Below are positions 8,634-16,621 of a DNA stretch of 64,000 bases, one piece after another. The stretch lies in NCBI RefSeq assembly GCF_018598185.1, contig NZ_JAHESC010000024.1, positions 56,573-120,572 of the forward strand, written 5' to 3'. Numbering within the stretch: position 1 is the first letter of the stretch; every line of letters starts with the position of its first letter. Below the pieces are notes generated by a model, which was given only the letters and a program-made list of their open reading frames with translations, ran no database searches and was not told the origin of the DNA. The translations under genes were made by a program, and so were the position numbers. Origin of the DNA: Dawidia soli (lineage in GTDB: Bacteria; Bacteroidota; Bacteroidia; Cytophagales; Cyclobacteriaceae).

Positions 8634-9251
8634 TTAATGGAGTACGTCTTCGAGCGGTACGGTGACGCCGGCGAGGATCATGTGCCGGTCGTTGCCGGTC
8701 AGGGCGTTATTGGTAGAGTATCCATATCCTAACGATGCATATCCCAGGAATGTAAACGACAGTGCATAAACACCTTCAAACGCCCGGGTGCCCTTACCGC
8801 TGCGGCGATAGAGCAACAACTGGGGCTCGATGCCAATGGGCTTCTTTACTTCGACCGTATAGCCGTCATATCGTACGCGTTCCCAGCGCACATGGGCGCC
8901 GGCGCCTACGATCAGACAGATCTGATAGGAAGAAGACCCCGACGATCGCGTCTCGTCGGAACCGGCGTTGAGAGACGGCGCCGCAAAGGCGGGCAACAGT
9001 ACCATACGCTTCAGGTGGATGTCCGTACCGCGCGACGTGCCGATGGGCCGCACGCGGTCGCGCGACAGCCGCCAGCCCCGCGGGCGTGCTTCCTGGCTCG
9101 TGCGAAACACCCGCAGCGTTTCCAACTGCATCGGCGTAAAATCCGTGGTATCTACTTTTTCCAGCTGCGCGTACGCCCGCGGCATAACGGACAGGAAGAA
9201 TAACAAGGTGAGAAGCGATCTCACCGGATACGCCCGTAGAAAGATGGCCAT
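8634..9251 (-). CDS. Exported protein, probable small outer-membrane beta-barrel
   Basis: 205 aa. A Sec signal peptide ends at ARAYAQ. The C-terminal half alternates hydrophobic and polar residues and is rich in Gly and Tyr (YASLGYGYSTNNAL, MILAGVTVPLEDVLH), as in small outer-membrane barrels. I do not recognise the family. It lies 92 bases upstream of the small membrane protein gene, same strand. Confidence 0.6.
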   Translation of the reverse strand: MAIFLRAYPVRSLLTLLFFLSVMPRAYAQLEKVDTTDFTPMQLETLRVFRTSQEARPRGWRLSRDRVRPIGTSRGTDIHLKRMVLLPAFAAPSLNAGSDETRSSGSSSYQICLIVGAGAHVRWERVRYDGYTVEVKKPIGIEPQLLLYRRSGKGTRAFEGVYALSFTFLGYASLGYGYSTNNALTGNDRHMILAGVTVPLEDVLH

Positions 9252-9371
9252 ACGCGGTTAGGGTTAGGTAGAGTTTCTTTAACGAAACAATATTTATACC
9301 AAAAAGACGTCTGGGTCCGCGCTCCGCCTGGTATTGTTTGATGCAGGTTGGTGCAGTGGGCGCACGTTCCG

Positions 9372-9663
9372 GTTGTTGCGCCCTTACAGGGCTATACCTT
9401 CGCTTATACGCTATACACCCAGGCCTGCAGCCTGGGCTATTGTGTCTCGCCCTTTCAGGGCTATAGCTTTCTTTACTTGATGGCTGAGGCCGGCCTGTTT
9501 AATAGATCGACACGCTGGACAAGGCAAGTCTCTTTGTAGCAGACAACAACAAGGAAACGGAACACAACCAGCCCTGTAAGGGCATAACATACCAGCCCAG
9601 GCTGTAGGCCTGGGTAATAGGCAATACAGCGATATCAAGCCCTGTAAGGGCGCAACAATTTAT
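9372..9663. repeat. Dispersed palindromic repeat cluster C (unit plus inverted copy)
   Basis: A three-palindrome unit lies at 9372-9472 (GCCCTTACAGGGC, CCCAGGCCTGCAGCCTGGG, GCCCTTTCAGGGC). An inverted copy spans about 9568-9660 (GCCCTGTAAGGGC, CCCAGGCTGTAGGCCTGGG, GCCCTGTAAGGGC). The two form a large imperfect inverted repeat with about 95 bases between. It fills the 511-base gap 9252-9762, where I see no gene. Confidence 0.85.
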
Positions 9664-9762
9664 GTACGCACCTGCCGGATTTGTTGCACCCCCTCAGGGC
9701 AATGCCTTCTTTTGCGTGTCCGATGCCGGTTGGGGGGTAACATCGTCGTAGGGGACCGCGGC

Positions 9763-10707
9763 CTACTCGGCCTGTTGTTTTAACAGATCGATTCGCCGGT
9801 AATGAAGCTCCATTTGTTGTTGCATGCGGCGGTCGTAGTCTGTCTCTGTTTCATACAATTTGCTCACCAGAATAAAGAGCTCCAGACCCAACAGAAAAAT
9901 GAACCAAATGGACCAGGCGCAGGCCGATACGCCAGACTCCGTCAGCAGATCAAACATGACCTCGAGCTCGTCCAGAAACCCCACGTTGGCTTTGATATCG
10001 GCCTCGATCTGCGGCCGCAGACCGAGCAACAGGCTATCTTTTTTTGCCTTCTCTTTACGTAAAGAGATTATCGTTTTGTCCATGGGCTCCAGCAAACTCG
10101 CCTTGGGGTTAGGTACTTTTCGTTTAGACACGGTCACCACCTTCTTGCGGGCGCTATCATACGATATATCCTGTTCGACGATGGTCACAAATGCGTTTTT
10201 GACGACGTCATCCGCTATGTACTTCCGCTCGCCTTCCTTGGAAAGAATGATAGAATCCATCTCGTCCAGCTGGCGCTTCAGCTCCTCCGCCCGGCCCGGC
10301 AAGATCAATTTGACTTCCTCATCCATGCTGAATAACTTTCGTTTATCGATATCGTCCTTGAATAAATGTTGATCGATAATGACTGTACCGATCAATGCCA
10401 TCGCTATGGCGATGACGCCGCGGAATACCTGAAGACCACGATTATCGCGCGACGACAGAATTACCTGCCGCTCTATTTGTATGATCAGGAATATCATGGC
10501 CGCCGCTCCTACCAGGCACACGTACCACGTTCCTTTTAAATAACGCTCCGTAAACGCATAGCCGATGACCATCCACAGCAAGCAAATGATCAGCAACGCC
10601 GACGTGTATTTCAACAGTCGCTTCTTCGACAGCTCGCTGCACGTGCTGAGGATCTCATAATTGATCCCCGTCAGGAAACATCCAAACTTTAACCACCCGT
10701 TTCTCAT
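9763..10707 (-). CDS. DUF4407-like membrane protein
   Basis: 314 aa. The ATG at 10707 lies 4 bases after the stop of the preceding gene, so I prefer it to longer in-frame starts that would overlap that gene. The N-terminus (LKFGCFLTGINYEIL, then two membrane helices, then a third) follows the DUF4407 layout. About 150 residues of charged coiled coil come next (EELKRQLDEMDSIILSKEGERKY and on), then a fourth membrane helix near 270-290 (WSIWFIFLLGLELFILV). The last 25 residues are again charged. Function of the family is unknown. It is the last gene of the operon that starts at 15813. Confidence 0.8.
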   Translation of the reverse strand: MRNGWLKFGCFLTGINYEILSTCSELSKKRLLKYTSALLIICLLWMVIGYAFTERYLKGTWYVCLVGAAAMIFLIIQIERQVILSSRDNRGLQVFRGVIAIAMALIGTVIIDQHLFKDDIDKRKLFSMDEEVKLILPGRAEELKRQLDEMDSIILSKEGERKYIADDVVKNAFVTIVEQDISYDSARKKVVTVSKRKVPNPKASLLEPMDKTIISLRKEKAKKDSLLLGLRPQIEADIKANVGFLDELEVMFDLLTESGVSACAWSIWFIFLLGLELFILVSKLYETETDYDRRMQQQMELHYRRIDLLKQQAE

Positions 10708-10711
10708 ACCA

Positions 10712-11335
10712 TTACAGGTTAGGTCTTTTTCCCAAAACAGCGTTGTAAGTAATGGCGGCAAAACCATTCCGGAACCCTTTTTTGTATCCCAGCACCAGGT
10801 TCTGACACAACCCCTTGCCTTCATTTGCATCCTTGCCGATCGACTCTACTTCGCGCATTTCTTCTTCCACGGTCTTTTTGTGTGTCACCAATTCATCCAC
10901 GGTCTCCAGCATGCCGCTCCGGCTGCGAGAGTCGATGTGAAAATCGATCGTGCGTAGGTATCCCGTGTAATACATCTTCACCCGGGCGATCAACAGTTGC
11001 AGATCGTTGTTGATATACAATACGTTCTCCTCCATGTAGCTGGTATCCGGATTGATCAGCGCATCTTCATAGCCGCGCTTTTCCAGGTTTTGCTCCAGGT
11101 ACTGGTACAAGGTATGAATGTCGTTGGTTGCGCGGGCCTGCGGCGGTTCCACCGCGGCCTTCGGCGGCTTGTTTTTGGAAGCCTCCACAAACACATGCTC
11201 CGGTACCTCCGGAACTGCCGTCCTGGCAACCGGCTCCTGGGAAGCAATGCTGTGCAGGGTCGAAACCTTCTCGGTCTTTACCTCGTCAACGGTACCCGTA
11301 CCGTTGGAACTTCTCACAAAATTAAATAAGCTCAT
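10712..11335 (-). CDS. Conserved hypothetical protein of the TIR/HNH operon
   Basis: 207 aa, soluble. The first 75 residues are a low-complexity, Pro/Ala/Val-rich linker. Residues 75-207 look folded and helical (HTLYQYLEQNLEKRGYEDAL, VDELVTHKKTVEEEMREVES). No motif recognised. It starts 1 base after the HNH stop and ends 4 bases before the DUF4407 start, so translation of the three is probably coupled. The likely arrangement is a cytoplasmic partner of the membrane protein encoded next. Confidence 0.7.
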   Translation of the reverse strand: MSLFNFVRSSNGTGTVDEVKTEKVSTLHSIASQEPVARTAVPEVPEHVFVEASKNKPPKAAVEPPQARATNDIHTLYQYLEQNLEKRGYEDALINPDTSYMEENVLYINNDLQLLIARVKMYYTGYLRTIDFHIDSRSRSGMLETVDELVTHKKTVEEEMREVESIGKDANEGKGLCQNLVLGYKKGFRNGFAAITYNAVLGKRPNL

Positions 11336-11336
11336 A

Positions 11337-11726
11337 CTATAGATAGATTATGGGTACATGATACTGATTATGGCCACGCTGGTGGCAGCGCTCGCAGAGC
11401 GTGACCATCAGGTTGTCGGCATAGTCCCACGGCGCTTTATACTGCCGCAGCTGCACGATGTAATGATACTGGCGGTGGTGTACCTGCAGTTTCTCGCCTG
11501 CGGTGCAAATCACACAGCAATGATTGTCACGCGCCAGAATTTCAGCCCGGCGCGCAGACCAGCGTTTGTCGAACAACAGCTGCCCGTACGTGCCGTGCGC
11601 CTTCCCGGGCAATTCGATCCCGAGCTGCGCGATGATCTCTTCCTTGAAGTCGTAGTCGCCAAAGCGCGAGCGCGTCAGCGTGCTGTTGCGGATCTTACCG
11701 ACATAAAACCGGCTTTCCATTGTCAT
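11337..11726 (-). CDS. HNH endonuclease
   Basis: 129 aa from the ATG at 11726, which overlaps the previous stop as ATGA. The C-terminal 70 residues form a treble-clef HNH domain: CCVIC, then LQVHHRQY with the catalytic His, then DNLMVTLCERCHQRGH completing the zinc site. The first 55 residues are specific to this protein. HNH domains cut DNA and are common in restriction, phage and defence systems. The coupling to a TIR-led operon makes a defence effector plausible. An earlier in-frame ATG at 11819 would overlap the upstream gene by 94 bases and is unlikely. Confidence 0.85.
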   Translation of the reverse strand: MTMESRFYVGKIRNSTLTRSRFGDYDFKEEIIAQLGIELPGKAHGTYGQLLFDKRWSARRAEILARDNHCCVICTAGEKLQVHHRQYHYIVQLRQYKAPWDYADNLMVTLCERCHQRGHNQYHVPIIYL

Positions 11727-13084
11727 GTTACTTTTTGCTGATACGCTCCGATCAATTTGATAAACTCGGCAAACCGGTCCATCGCCCCTACACGCGAGGT
11801 CATGATGGTATCGTTCCATCCTTGTTGGGATGTAAACGTGTATTCGGTATAGTTACAAATCGACAACAGTTGATTATCGCGAAAGCGCCGGTCGGGTTCA
11901 CCGTTTTTGTTCAGGTATTTCCAGCGTTGTTCTACCACGGTGGCATCCGGGGGCAGTCCTTCACTTTCCTGAAACCGCACATTGCCGCGCATAACCTGGA
12001 TATGTTTATAGAACACGGCTCCAAGCTGTCGCCCGCGCCGAAAGATGATCCGTTCGGGGAAAAAATAAAGTTCTTTATCCGGCAGCCGGATATAGGGCAC
12101 CGAAACGTTTATGACCAGGTGGGGCGATGGGAGTCGGTGTGGTGAAATCTCTCGTATAACCTTACGGTTTACTGCCTGACTGGCACCTCCATGACGACGG
12201 CTGTCGTCCAGCGTCACCGCATCTCCGGTATGCCATACCCGGGCGGTGGACGCGAATTCCTGGAAGCATTCGATGAACTTATCGTACAGCGCACGCAGTC
12301 CATCATCCATGGTATAATTCACAAACATCGTTTTTCGTCGTTCATCCAGGCGCCGGATCCAGATTAGCAAAGCCACCAACAAAACCGCGAGCAATACCCC
12401 CAGTACGTATAGCACCGGCATTTTGTCCGCACGTGATTCGTACTGGCGTTTTGCCAATTCACGGCCAAGTCTTCCCATGCTGGCGTGTATGAAGCCCGCC
12501 GAATCTGCGCCGTGCCGATAGGTAACCTTGATCCAATCCTGAAAAGAAGTATCGATCACATCCAATCGTGTGCCTTGAAAAGTCATGCCCAGCGAACGGG
12601 AATGCTTATCCGGAAGTGCGCGAATATGCACCCTTCGCTTATCGACCGAAAAGATCGTCTTATGCTCTTCAGACACAACAAATTGTTCGCTGGCATAACT
12701 AATGTAGAATGCCATGGCGATCAGACTTGCAATAAGCACGGCCTTAAAAAAAGCGACTTTACGTGCCTTGGACTCCAGCTCTTCCACGAATGCCTGTGAG
12801 GTACTGTCCGTCAGACGATTCATGGCGGCATCGTCTTCTGCGTCACGCATATTGGCCTCGACCTCAGCCTGCTTCAGAGACCAGGCGTTGACAGCGGCAG
12901 CCTGAGCCCTCCCACCCAGCTTCTGACTATAATAGATTCCGCCGGCACCCAGCGTAACATGCGTGCCACGGCCACCAAACCTGATCCGCGCGCCTTTTAC
13001 ACCTGCAGACATGCTGAGCCCACGATTAGAGAATGTAAACCGGAACAGGCCAAAAGATTTGGATTTTCGGAAAGACCAAGCCAT
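11723..13084 (-). CDS. DUF4236 / SH3-like membrane protein
   Basis: 453 aa. Residues 1-57 are a typical DUF4236 domain (FRKSKSFGLFRFTFSNRGLS, VKGARIRFGGRGTHVTLGAGG). A membrane helix lies at about 118-136, a bacterial SH3-like domain at about 145-205 (VHIRALPDKHSRSLG ... DWIKVTYRHGADSAGFIH), and a second membrane helix at about 223-242. The 210-residue C-terminal part is cytoplasmic by topology and unrecognised. With two helices, the SH3-like part would face the periplasm, where such domains often bind peptidoglycan. It ends in an ATGA overlap with the HNH gene. Confidence 0.8.
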   Translation of the reverse strand: MAWSFRKSKSFGLFRFTFSNRGLSMSAGVKGARIRFGGRGTHVTLGAGGIYYSQKLGGRAQAAAVNAWSLKQAEVEANMRDAEDDAAMNRLTDSTSQAFVEELESKARKVAFFKAVLIASLIAMAFYISYASEQFVVSEEHKTIFSVDKRRVHIRALPDKHSRSLGMTFQGTRLDVIDTSFQDWIKVTYRHGADSAGFIHASMGRLGRELAKRQYESRADKMPVLYVLGVLLAVLLVALLIWIRRLDERRKTMFVNYTMDDGLRALYDKFIECFQEFASTARVWHTGDAVTLDDSRRHGGASQAVNRKVIREISPHRLPSPHLVINVSVPYIRLPDKELYFFPERIIFRRGRQLGAVFYKHIQVMRGNVRFQESEGLPPDATVVEQRWKYLNKNGEPDRRFRDNQLLSICNYTEYTFTSQQGWNDTIMTSRVGAMDRFAEFIKLIGAYQQKVT

Positions 13085-13109
13085 ATAGACAGCGTTTACA
13101 TAAAAATCC

Positions 13110-13445
13110 TTATGTCGTAATATCTTCCGTCGGGGCGTCTGGAGCAGTCCGTTTCACAGCCGCAATGCCATCCTCCCGGGCGGCACTGGTTTCATATCCT
13201 TCGCTTCGGCCAATGATTCGCCCATTCGCCGCGGTTAAATTGAATCTATAGTTCCTGGTAGCATCTGTCCGCTTATAGCGTTCGTCATAGGGTGCGTTTC
13301 GCTTAACGGAGTCAATACCTTCAGTACAAGCTGACGTTGAAGTATACCCTTCGCTTGCTAAGATGGGTTCACCATTCGCGGCTCGTAGTCGAAAATAAAT
13401 TTGCTTGTCACTGCCCGTGAACATTTGAAATTTCGGATTTTTCAT
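13110..13445 (-). CDS. YegP-like protein with two DUF1508 repeats
   Basis: 111 aa made of two tandem copies of the DUF1508 fold: FQMFTGSDKQIYFRLRAANG ... EGYTSTSACTEGIDSVKRNA and YRFNLTAANGRIIGRSEGYE ... DGIAAVKRTA. This is the full length of YegP-type proteins, small cytoplasmic proteins of unclear role often linked to stress. It is 25 bases upstream of the DUF4236 gene, same operon. Confidence 0.9.
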   Translation of the reverse strand: MKNPKFQMFTGSDKQIYFRLRAANGEPILASEGYTSTSACTEGIDSVKRNAPYDERYKRTDATRNYRFNLTAANGRIIGRSEGYETSAAREDGIAAVKRTAPDAPTEDITT

Positions 13446-13464
13446 GGTTGTTATTAGTTAGTTG

Positions 13465-13806
13465 CTATTTACATCCGCACCCCTGGCCCGTCGTCCATTG
13501 GCAACATGGGCCGCCACAGCTATCTTTTTTCTTTCCCGAACATCCGCAGTTCGACGTGGTGGGACAGTTCGTACCCGGCGTGGTGCCGGGGGTTGTATTG
13601 GGATTGCTTCCGCCCGCCAGATGTTCGCAGGCCATACCGTCGCTGTCGTTGTCAAGCTCGCCCAGGCAGGACGGATCTTCATCAAAGGCCGCCTGCGCTT
13701 CGGCCTGCGTGGCGTAGTCATCACAGGTTTTGTCGGGACATACGGGAACGTCTGACGTGGAGCAGCGGGTGAACAACAGCAGGCTTAGGAAGATCGCGCG
13801 ATACAT
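13465..13806 (-). CDS. Small exported protein with an Excalibur domain and Cys-rich tail
   Basis: 113 aa from the ATG at 13806; a longer frame exists but has no signal before this point. A hydrophobic signal ends at FTRCST, possibly a lipoprotein. Residues 25-60 are an Excalibur calcium-binding motif (CDDYATQAEAQAAFDED, DNDSDGMACEHL). A Thr/Pro linker follows, then a tail with eight cysteines (NCPTTSNCGCSGKKKDSCGG and on). Excalibur motifs usually sit at the end of secreted nucleases or wall proteins; here it stands almost alone. Same operon as the YegP-like gene, 19 bases apart. Confidence 0.8.
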   Translation of the reverse strand: MYRAIFLSLLLFTRCSTSDVPVCPDKTCDDYATQAEAQAAFDEDPSCLGELDNDSDGMACEHLAGGSNPNTTPGTTPGTNCPTTSNCGCSGKKKDSCGGPCCQWTTGQGCGCK

Positions 13807-13912
13807 GGGGTTCGATTCGTTGACGACAGGAAGTACGCGATGGCAGCGGACTTTTAAACAACGTACTTTCCCAGGGCTTCCGCCCATCTTCCTGACCCGG
13901 CATGGACCTTTC

Positions 13913-14329
13913 CTATTGATGCTGCCAGCAACGGCCGTTGGTACTGGCAGCGCGCTTGCAACGTGTGCCGGCTTTTGTCAGCGCGCTACACTGCGACGAT
14001 GTCGCCGCTTTCTTATCCGGCTTCGGGTGTGCCGGTTTGGCCGATGGGGCCGGCGTCGTACGATCACCCGGTTTCTCCGGCGCGGGCGTAGCTTCATCGG
14101 CGTCAACCCCTTCCACTTCCGTAGGAGGGTTGCAGACACTGCAGGCATCATAGCCCAGCTCCAGGGCTTTGGCCAGGTCTATCTCAATCTTGCTGTGGCT
14201 GAGATAACGGCAGTAGGCATCGTGATACTTTTTCCCTGTTTTGGTAACATATACCGTCTGCGCCGCCACGGGTGGTGCGGTGCATGCCAGGAGCCAGATA
14301 CACGCAAAAAACAACGTCAGCTTTCTCAT
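13913..14329 (-). CDS. Exported protein with Ada-like zinc-binding and DUF5763-like motifs
   Basis: 138 aa from the ATG at 14329, which overlaps the stop of the preceding gene as ATGA. A signal peptide ends at PPVAAQ. Residues 24-68 (YVTKTGKKYHDAYCRYLSHS ... GYDACSVCNPP) match the small Cys-rich domain found at the end of secreted thermonucleases and in Ada. A Pro/Ala-rich linker leads to QCSALTKAGTRCKRAA and GRCWQHQ, a DUF5763-like motif. It is probably a small periplasmic zinc-binding protein. No catalytic domain is visible. Confidence 0.8.
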   Translation of the reverse strand: MRKLTLFFACIWLLACTAPPVAAQTVYVTKTGKKYHDAYCRYLSHSKIEIDLAKALELGYDACSVCNPPTEVEGVDADEATPAPEKPGDRTTPAPSAKPAHPKPDKKAATSSQCSALTKAGTRCKRAASTNGRCWQHQ

Positions 14330-14586
14330 GGGGCGATCACTCCTAAACGTGTCAGTACACTCGTAACAAAGATCCTGCGGGGATGCGGGGCGTTGCTGCG
14401 GTAGCAGAAATGGGTGATCGCGTCGCGAATGGCCAGCCGATCGAGATAGCCAAAGGCGTCGTGAATCTTGTCGACCAGGTAATCTACTTCCCATTTTTCG
14501 GTGCAAGAAAAGAAGCGGGCATCCTGCTGTTTTTGTTTTCGGTCGTCATAGTCGGACCAGTCGTCCAGTACTTTTGTCAAGCTCAT
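14326..14586 (-). CDS. Small helical hypothetical protein
   Basis: 86 aa, soluble, charged at the N-terminus (DDWSDYDDRKQKQQDARF) with a helical body. No family recognised. The ATGA overlap with the next gene argues that it is real and translated with it. It follows the TIR gene by 111 bases; a CACATA/TATGTG inverted repeat sits in that gap. Confidence 0.6.
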   Translation of the reverse strand: MSLTKVLDDWSDYDDRKQKQQDARFFSCTEKWEVDYLVDKIHDAFGYLDRLAIRDAITHFCYRSNAPHPRRIFVTSVLTRLGVIAP

Positions 14587-14697
14587 AACACATAGGGGTT
14601 AACTATGTGCTAAAACTGTCTCGCCGCCAGAAGTCATGCCACCCGGCTTTCCGGACCAGAGGCTATTTCTTCCAGCAGGCTGCTGTGGCTTTCCACG

Positions 14698-15813
14698 TTA
14701 CTTAATCTCGTGAAGTTCCCACGCGCCCCCTTTATCCACAAAAGTATACGTCTCGGTTGGCGGCAACGCCTGGATCGTTACCTGATGCCGCTTTGTATCA
14801 CTTTCGGATCCAGGAAATTGCAGGACCGTATAGACCATGCGTATCCCTTCGGCATAGTTCACCGTGACCTCGTACTGACCGTCGTGGCTGGACGCCGTCG
14901 TCGTGTAGGTTATCGGGCGTGTATTATAAAAAATATAGGATGACCCATTCAAATAGACCTGGGCATCGGACATAAAATAGGCATTTGCCGGAACGAGCTC
15001 TTTCATGGGGTGTCGTAAGGTCATCTCCACGTTACGACGGCCGCTAATCTCCTTGTCCGGCGTAACCAATGTATACTCATTCCGATAATAGGATCTGGTC
15101 TTCCAGAAGCTATCATATAAAAAGGCGGCATCCGCCGACGTGGCCGGCTTACCCTGACTTCCGCGGGTAGCGTCATGCCATTGCTGGTCTACACCACGCT
15201 GTAAAGACGCCATACGGTGTTCGATCGTTTTATCGACAAGTTCTGCCGAAGGCCTCTGCCCGATCGTCAAAAGCACCCCGTACATAGCGGCTATACCCAG
15301 CGCAAGCAACGCCGCAATAAGTGTCCCCAACCGAACCGGGGAATTATATAAGGATTGCCGCGTCTTTCCCAGACGCCCCAATTTCGATGGCTTTGCGTCG
15401 TCTTGAATTACCTTGCATAATTTTTTTACAACAACATCAATCCCCGCCGACATCGGTACCCCCACCAAGTTCGCCATGGGAGGATAGCGGGCCGCAAGCT
15501 CCTCCGGCGTGATGTCATAAAAGACCGGGAGTACCGCCTTCCCTTGTCGCTGTGTCAATCGAAAAAACTCTCCTAACGCCCACGCCTTCCGTAAATATGT
15601 CGGACTTACAATCACTACACCAAAGCGACTCTGGTCTAATCCTTCGTAAATAGTTTCGGTTAGTTCGTCTCCAACACTCAATTCTTTACCGGAATACCAA
15701 ACCTGAAGCCCTTCCGCACGCAACGCCTTGTCCAAATCATTCGCAACAGGAATCTTATCCTCCACCGCATGCGAGATGAAGACATCATACTGGTAGCGTT
15801 TAGGTCTGGCCAT
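14698..15813 (-). CDS. Membrane-anchored TIR-domain protein
   Basis: 371 aa. Residues 8-138 are a TIR domain: YDVFISHAVEDK, then LQVWYSGKELSVGD, then VVIVSPTYLRKAWALGEFFR. Glu82 sits where the catalytic Glu of NAD-cleaving TIR enzymes lies. A single membrane helix spans about 161-185. The C-terminal 185 residues form a mixed alpha/beta domain that I do not recognise; with the TIR inside, it would be periplasmic. TIR domains serve in anti-phage NAD depletion and signalling. This is the first gene of an operon of nine running down to 9763. The sensor-outside, TIR-inside layout resembles a receptor and not the usual soluble defence effector. Confidence 0.88.
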   Translation of the reverse strand: MARPKRYQYDVFISHAVEDKIPVANDLDKALRAEGLQVWYSGKELSVGDELTETIYEGLDQSRFGVVIVSPTYLRKAWALGEFFRLTQRQGKAVLPVFYDITPEELAARYPPMANLVGVPMSAGIDVVVKKLCKVIQDDAKPSKLGRLGKTRQSLYNSPVRLGTLIAALLALGIAAMYGVLLTIGQRPSAELVDKTIEHRMASLQRGVDQQWHDATRGSQGKPATSADAAFLYDSFWKTRSYYRNEYTLVTPDKEISGRRNVEMTLRHPMKELVPANAYFMSDAQVYLNGSSYIFYNTRPITYTTTASSHDGQYEVTVNYAEGIRMVYTVLQFPGSESDTKRHQVTIQALPPTETYTFVDKGGAWELHEIK

Positions 15814-15900
15814 TCCCTTTCGTATTTAGCGTTAATACTCTACTAAACAGGAATAACACACAAACCCGCTTTCCGGGTACAACAGGTTCTTTTCCGAGGC

Positions 15901-16617
15901 TTAGCGGATGATTTTCAGCCTGCCTAACACTTCCTCGCGAAAGCCGTCGCTCATCTGTACCTGCTTCTTGCCCAGGTGAATAACGTTTCCATCCAGCGAC
16001 GTAATGCGATTGAGATTGACCACATACGAGCGGTGCGCCCGCACAAAATCGTCATGCCCCAGCTGATCCCAAATGTGGTTCATGCTCGTCGAAAACGTAT
16101 GCTCCCGGGCTTCGGTCACAATATTGCAGTAGGCGCGCTCCGCCTTCAGGTACAATATATCGTCGAGCTTGAGCCGGCTGAACACCTGGTTGTCCTCGCG
16201 CAGAAATACATGGTCCTTCTTCAACGGTCGCTTTGCCGCATGCGTGTTGGCATTCGTAAAGGCTATATCAATGGCCCGCACCAGTTCGTTTTCATTAAAC
16301 GGTTTCGTGAGGTAGTTGGCGGGTTGCGTCTTCTTGGCACGATCCAGTGTCTTCGGGTCGGCAAAGTCCGACAGGTAAATCACCGGAATGTCGTGCTCCT
16401 GCGTCATCACGTGCGCCGCCGAGATACCGTCCATGGCTCCGGCCAATTCGATGTCCATCAATACCAGGTCCGGCCGGAGGGTCTTGACGGCCTCCATGGC
16501 TTCTTCGCCGGTGTCGTAGATCCCGGCCACTTCCAGTCCGTGTTTGCGTAGCTTGGCGGCAATGTCCTCGGCGATCAGGACTTTGTCCTCCACGATCAAA
16601 ACGTTTATAGCAGTCAT
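15901..16617 (-). CDS. LytTR-family response regulator
   Basis: 238 aa from the ATG at 16617, which is 4 bases after the kinase stop. Residues 4-122 are a receiver domain (VLIVEDKVLIAEDI; phospho-acceptor Asp55 in VLMDIE; Lys in YLTKPF). Residues 138-238 are a LytTR DNA-binding domain (DDILYLKAERAYCNIVT, FVRAHRSYVVNLNRI). The kinase directly upstream is its evident partner. Targets are not visible; the TIR operon begins 87 bases downstream on the same strand but probably has its own promoter. Confidence 0.95.
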   Translation of the reverse strand: MTAINVLIVEDKVLIAEDIAAKLRKHGLEVAGIYDTGEEAMEAVKTLRPDLVLMDIELAGAMDGISAAHVMTQEHDIPVIYLSDFADPKTLDRAKKTQPANYLTKPFNENELVRAIDIAFTNANTHAAKRPLKKDHVFLREDNQVFSRLKLDDILYLKAERAYCNIVTEAREHTFSTSMNHIWDQLGHDDFVRAHRSYVVNLNRITSLDGNVIHLGKKQVQMSDGFREEVLGRLKIIR

Positions 16618-16621
16618 AACT

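Noticed and set aside
10708..10830. Longer start for the DUF4407-like gene
   Set aside because: Would overlap the preceding gene by 119 bases and add residues foreign to the family; the ATG at 10707 follows the stop by 4 bases.
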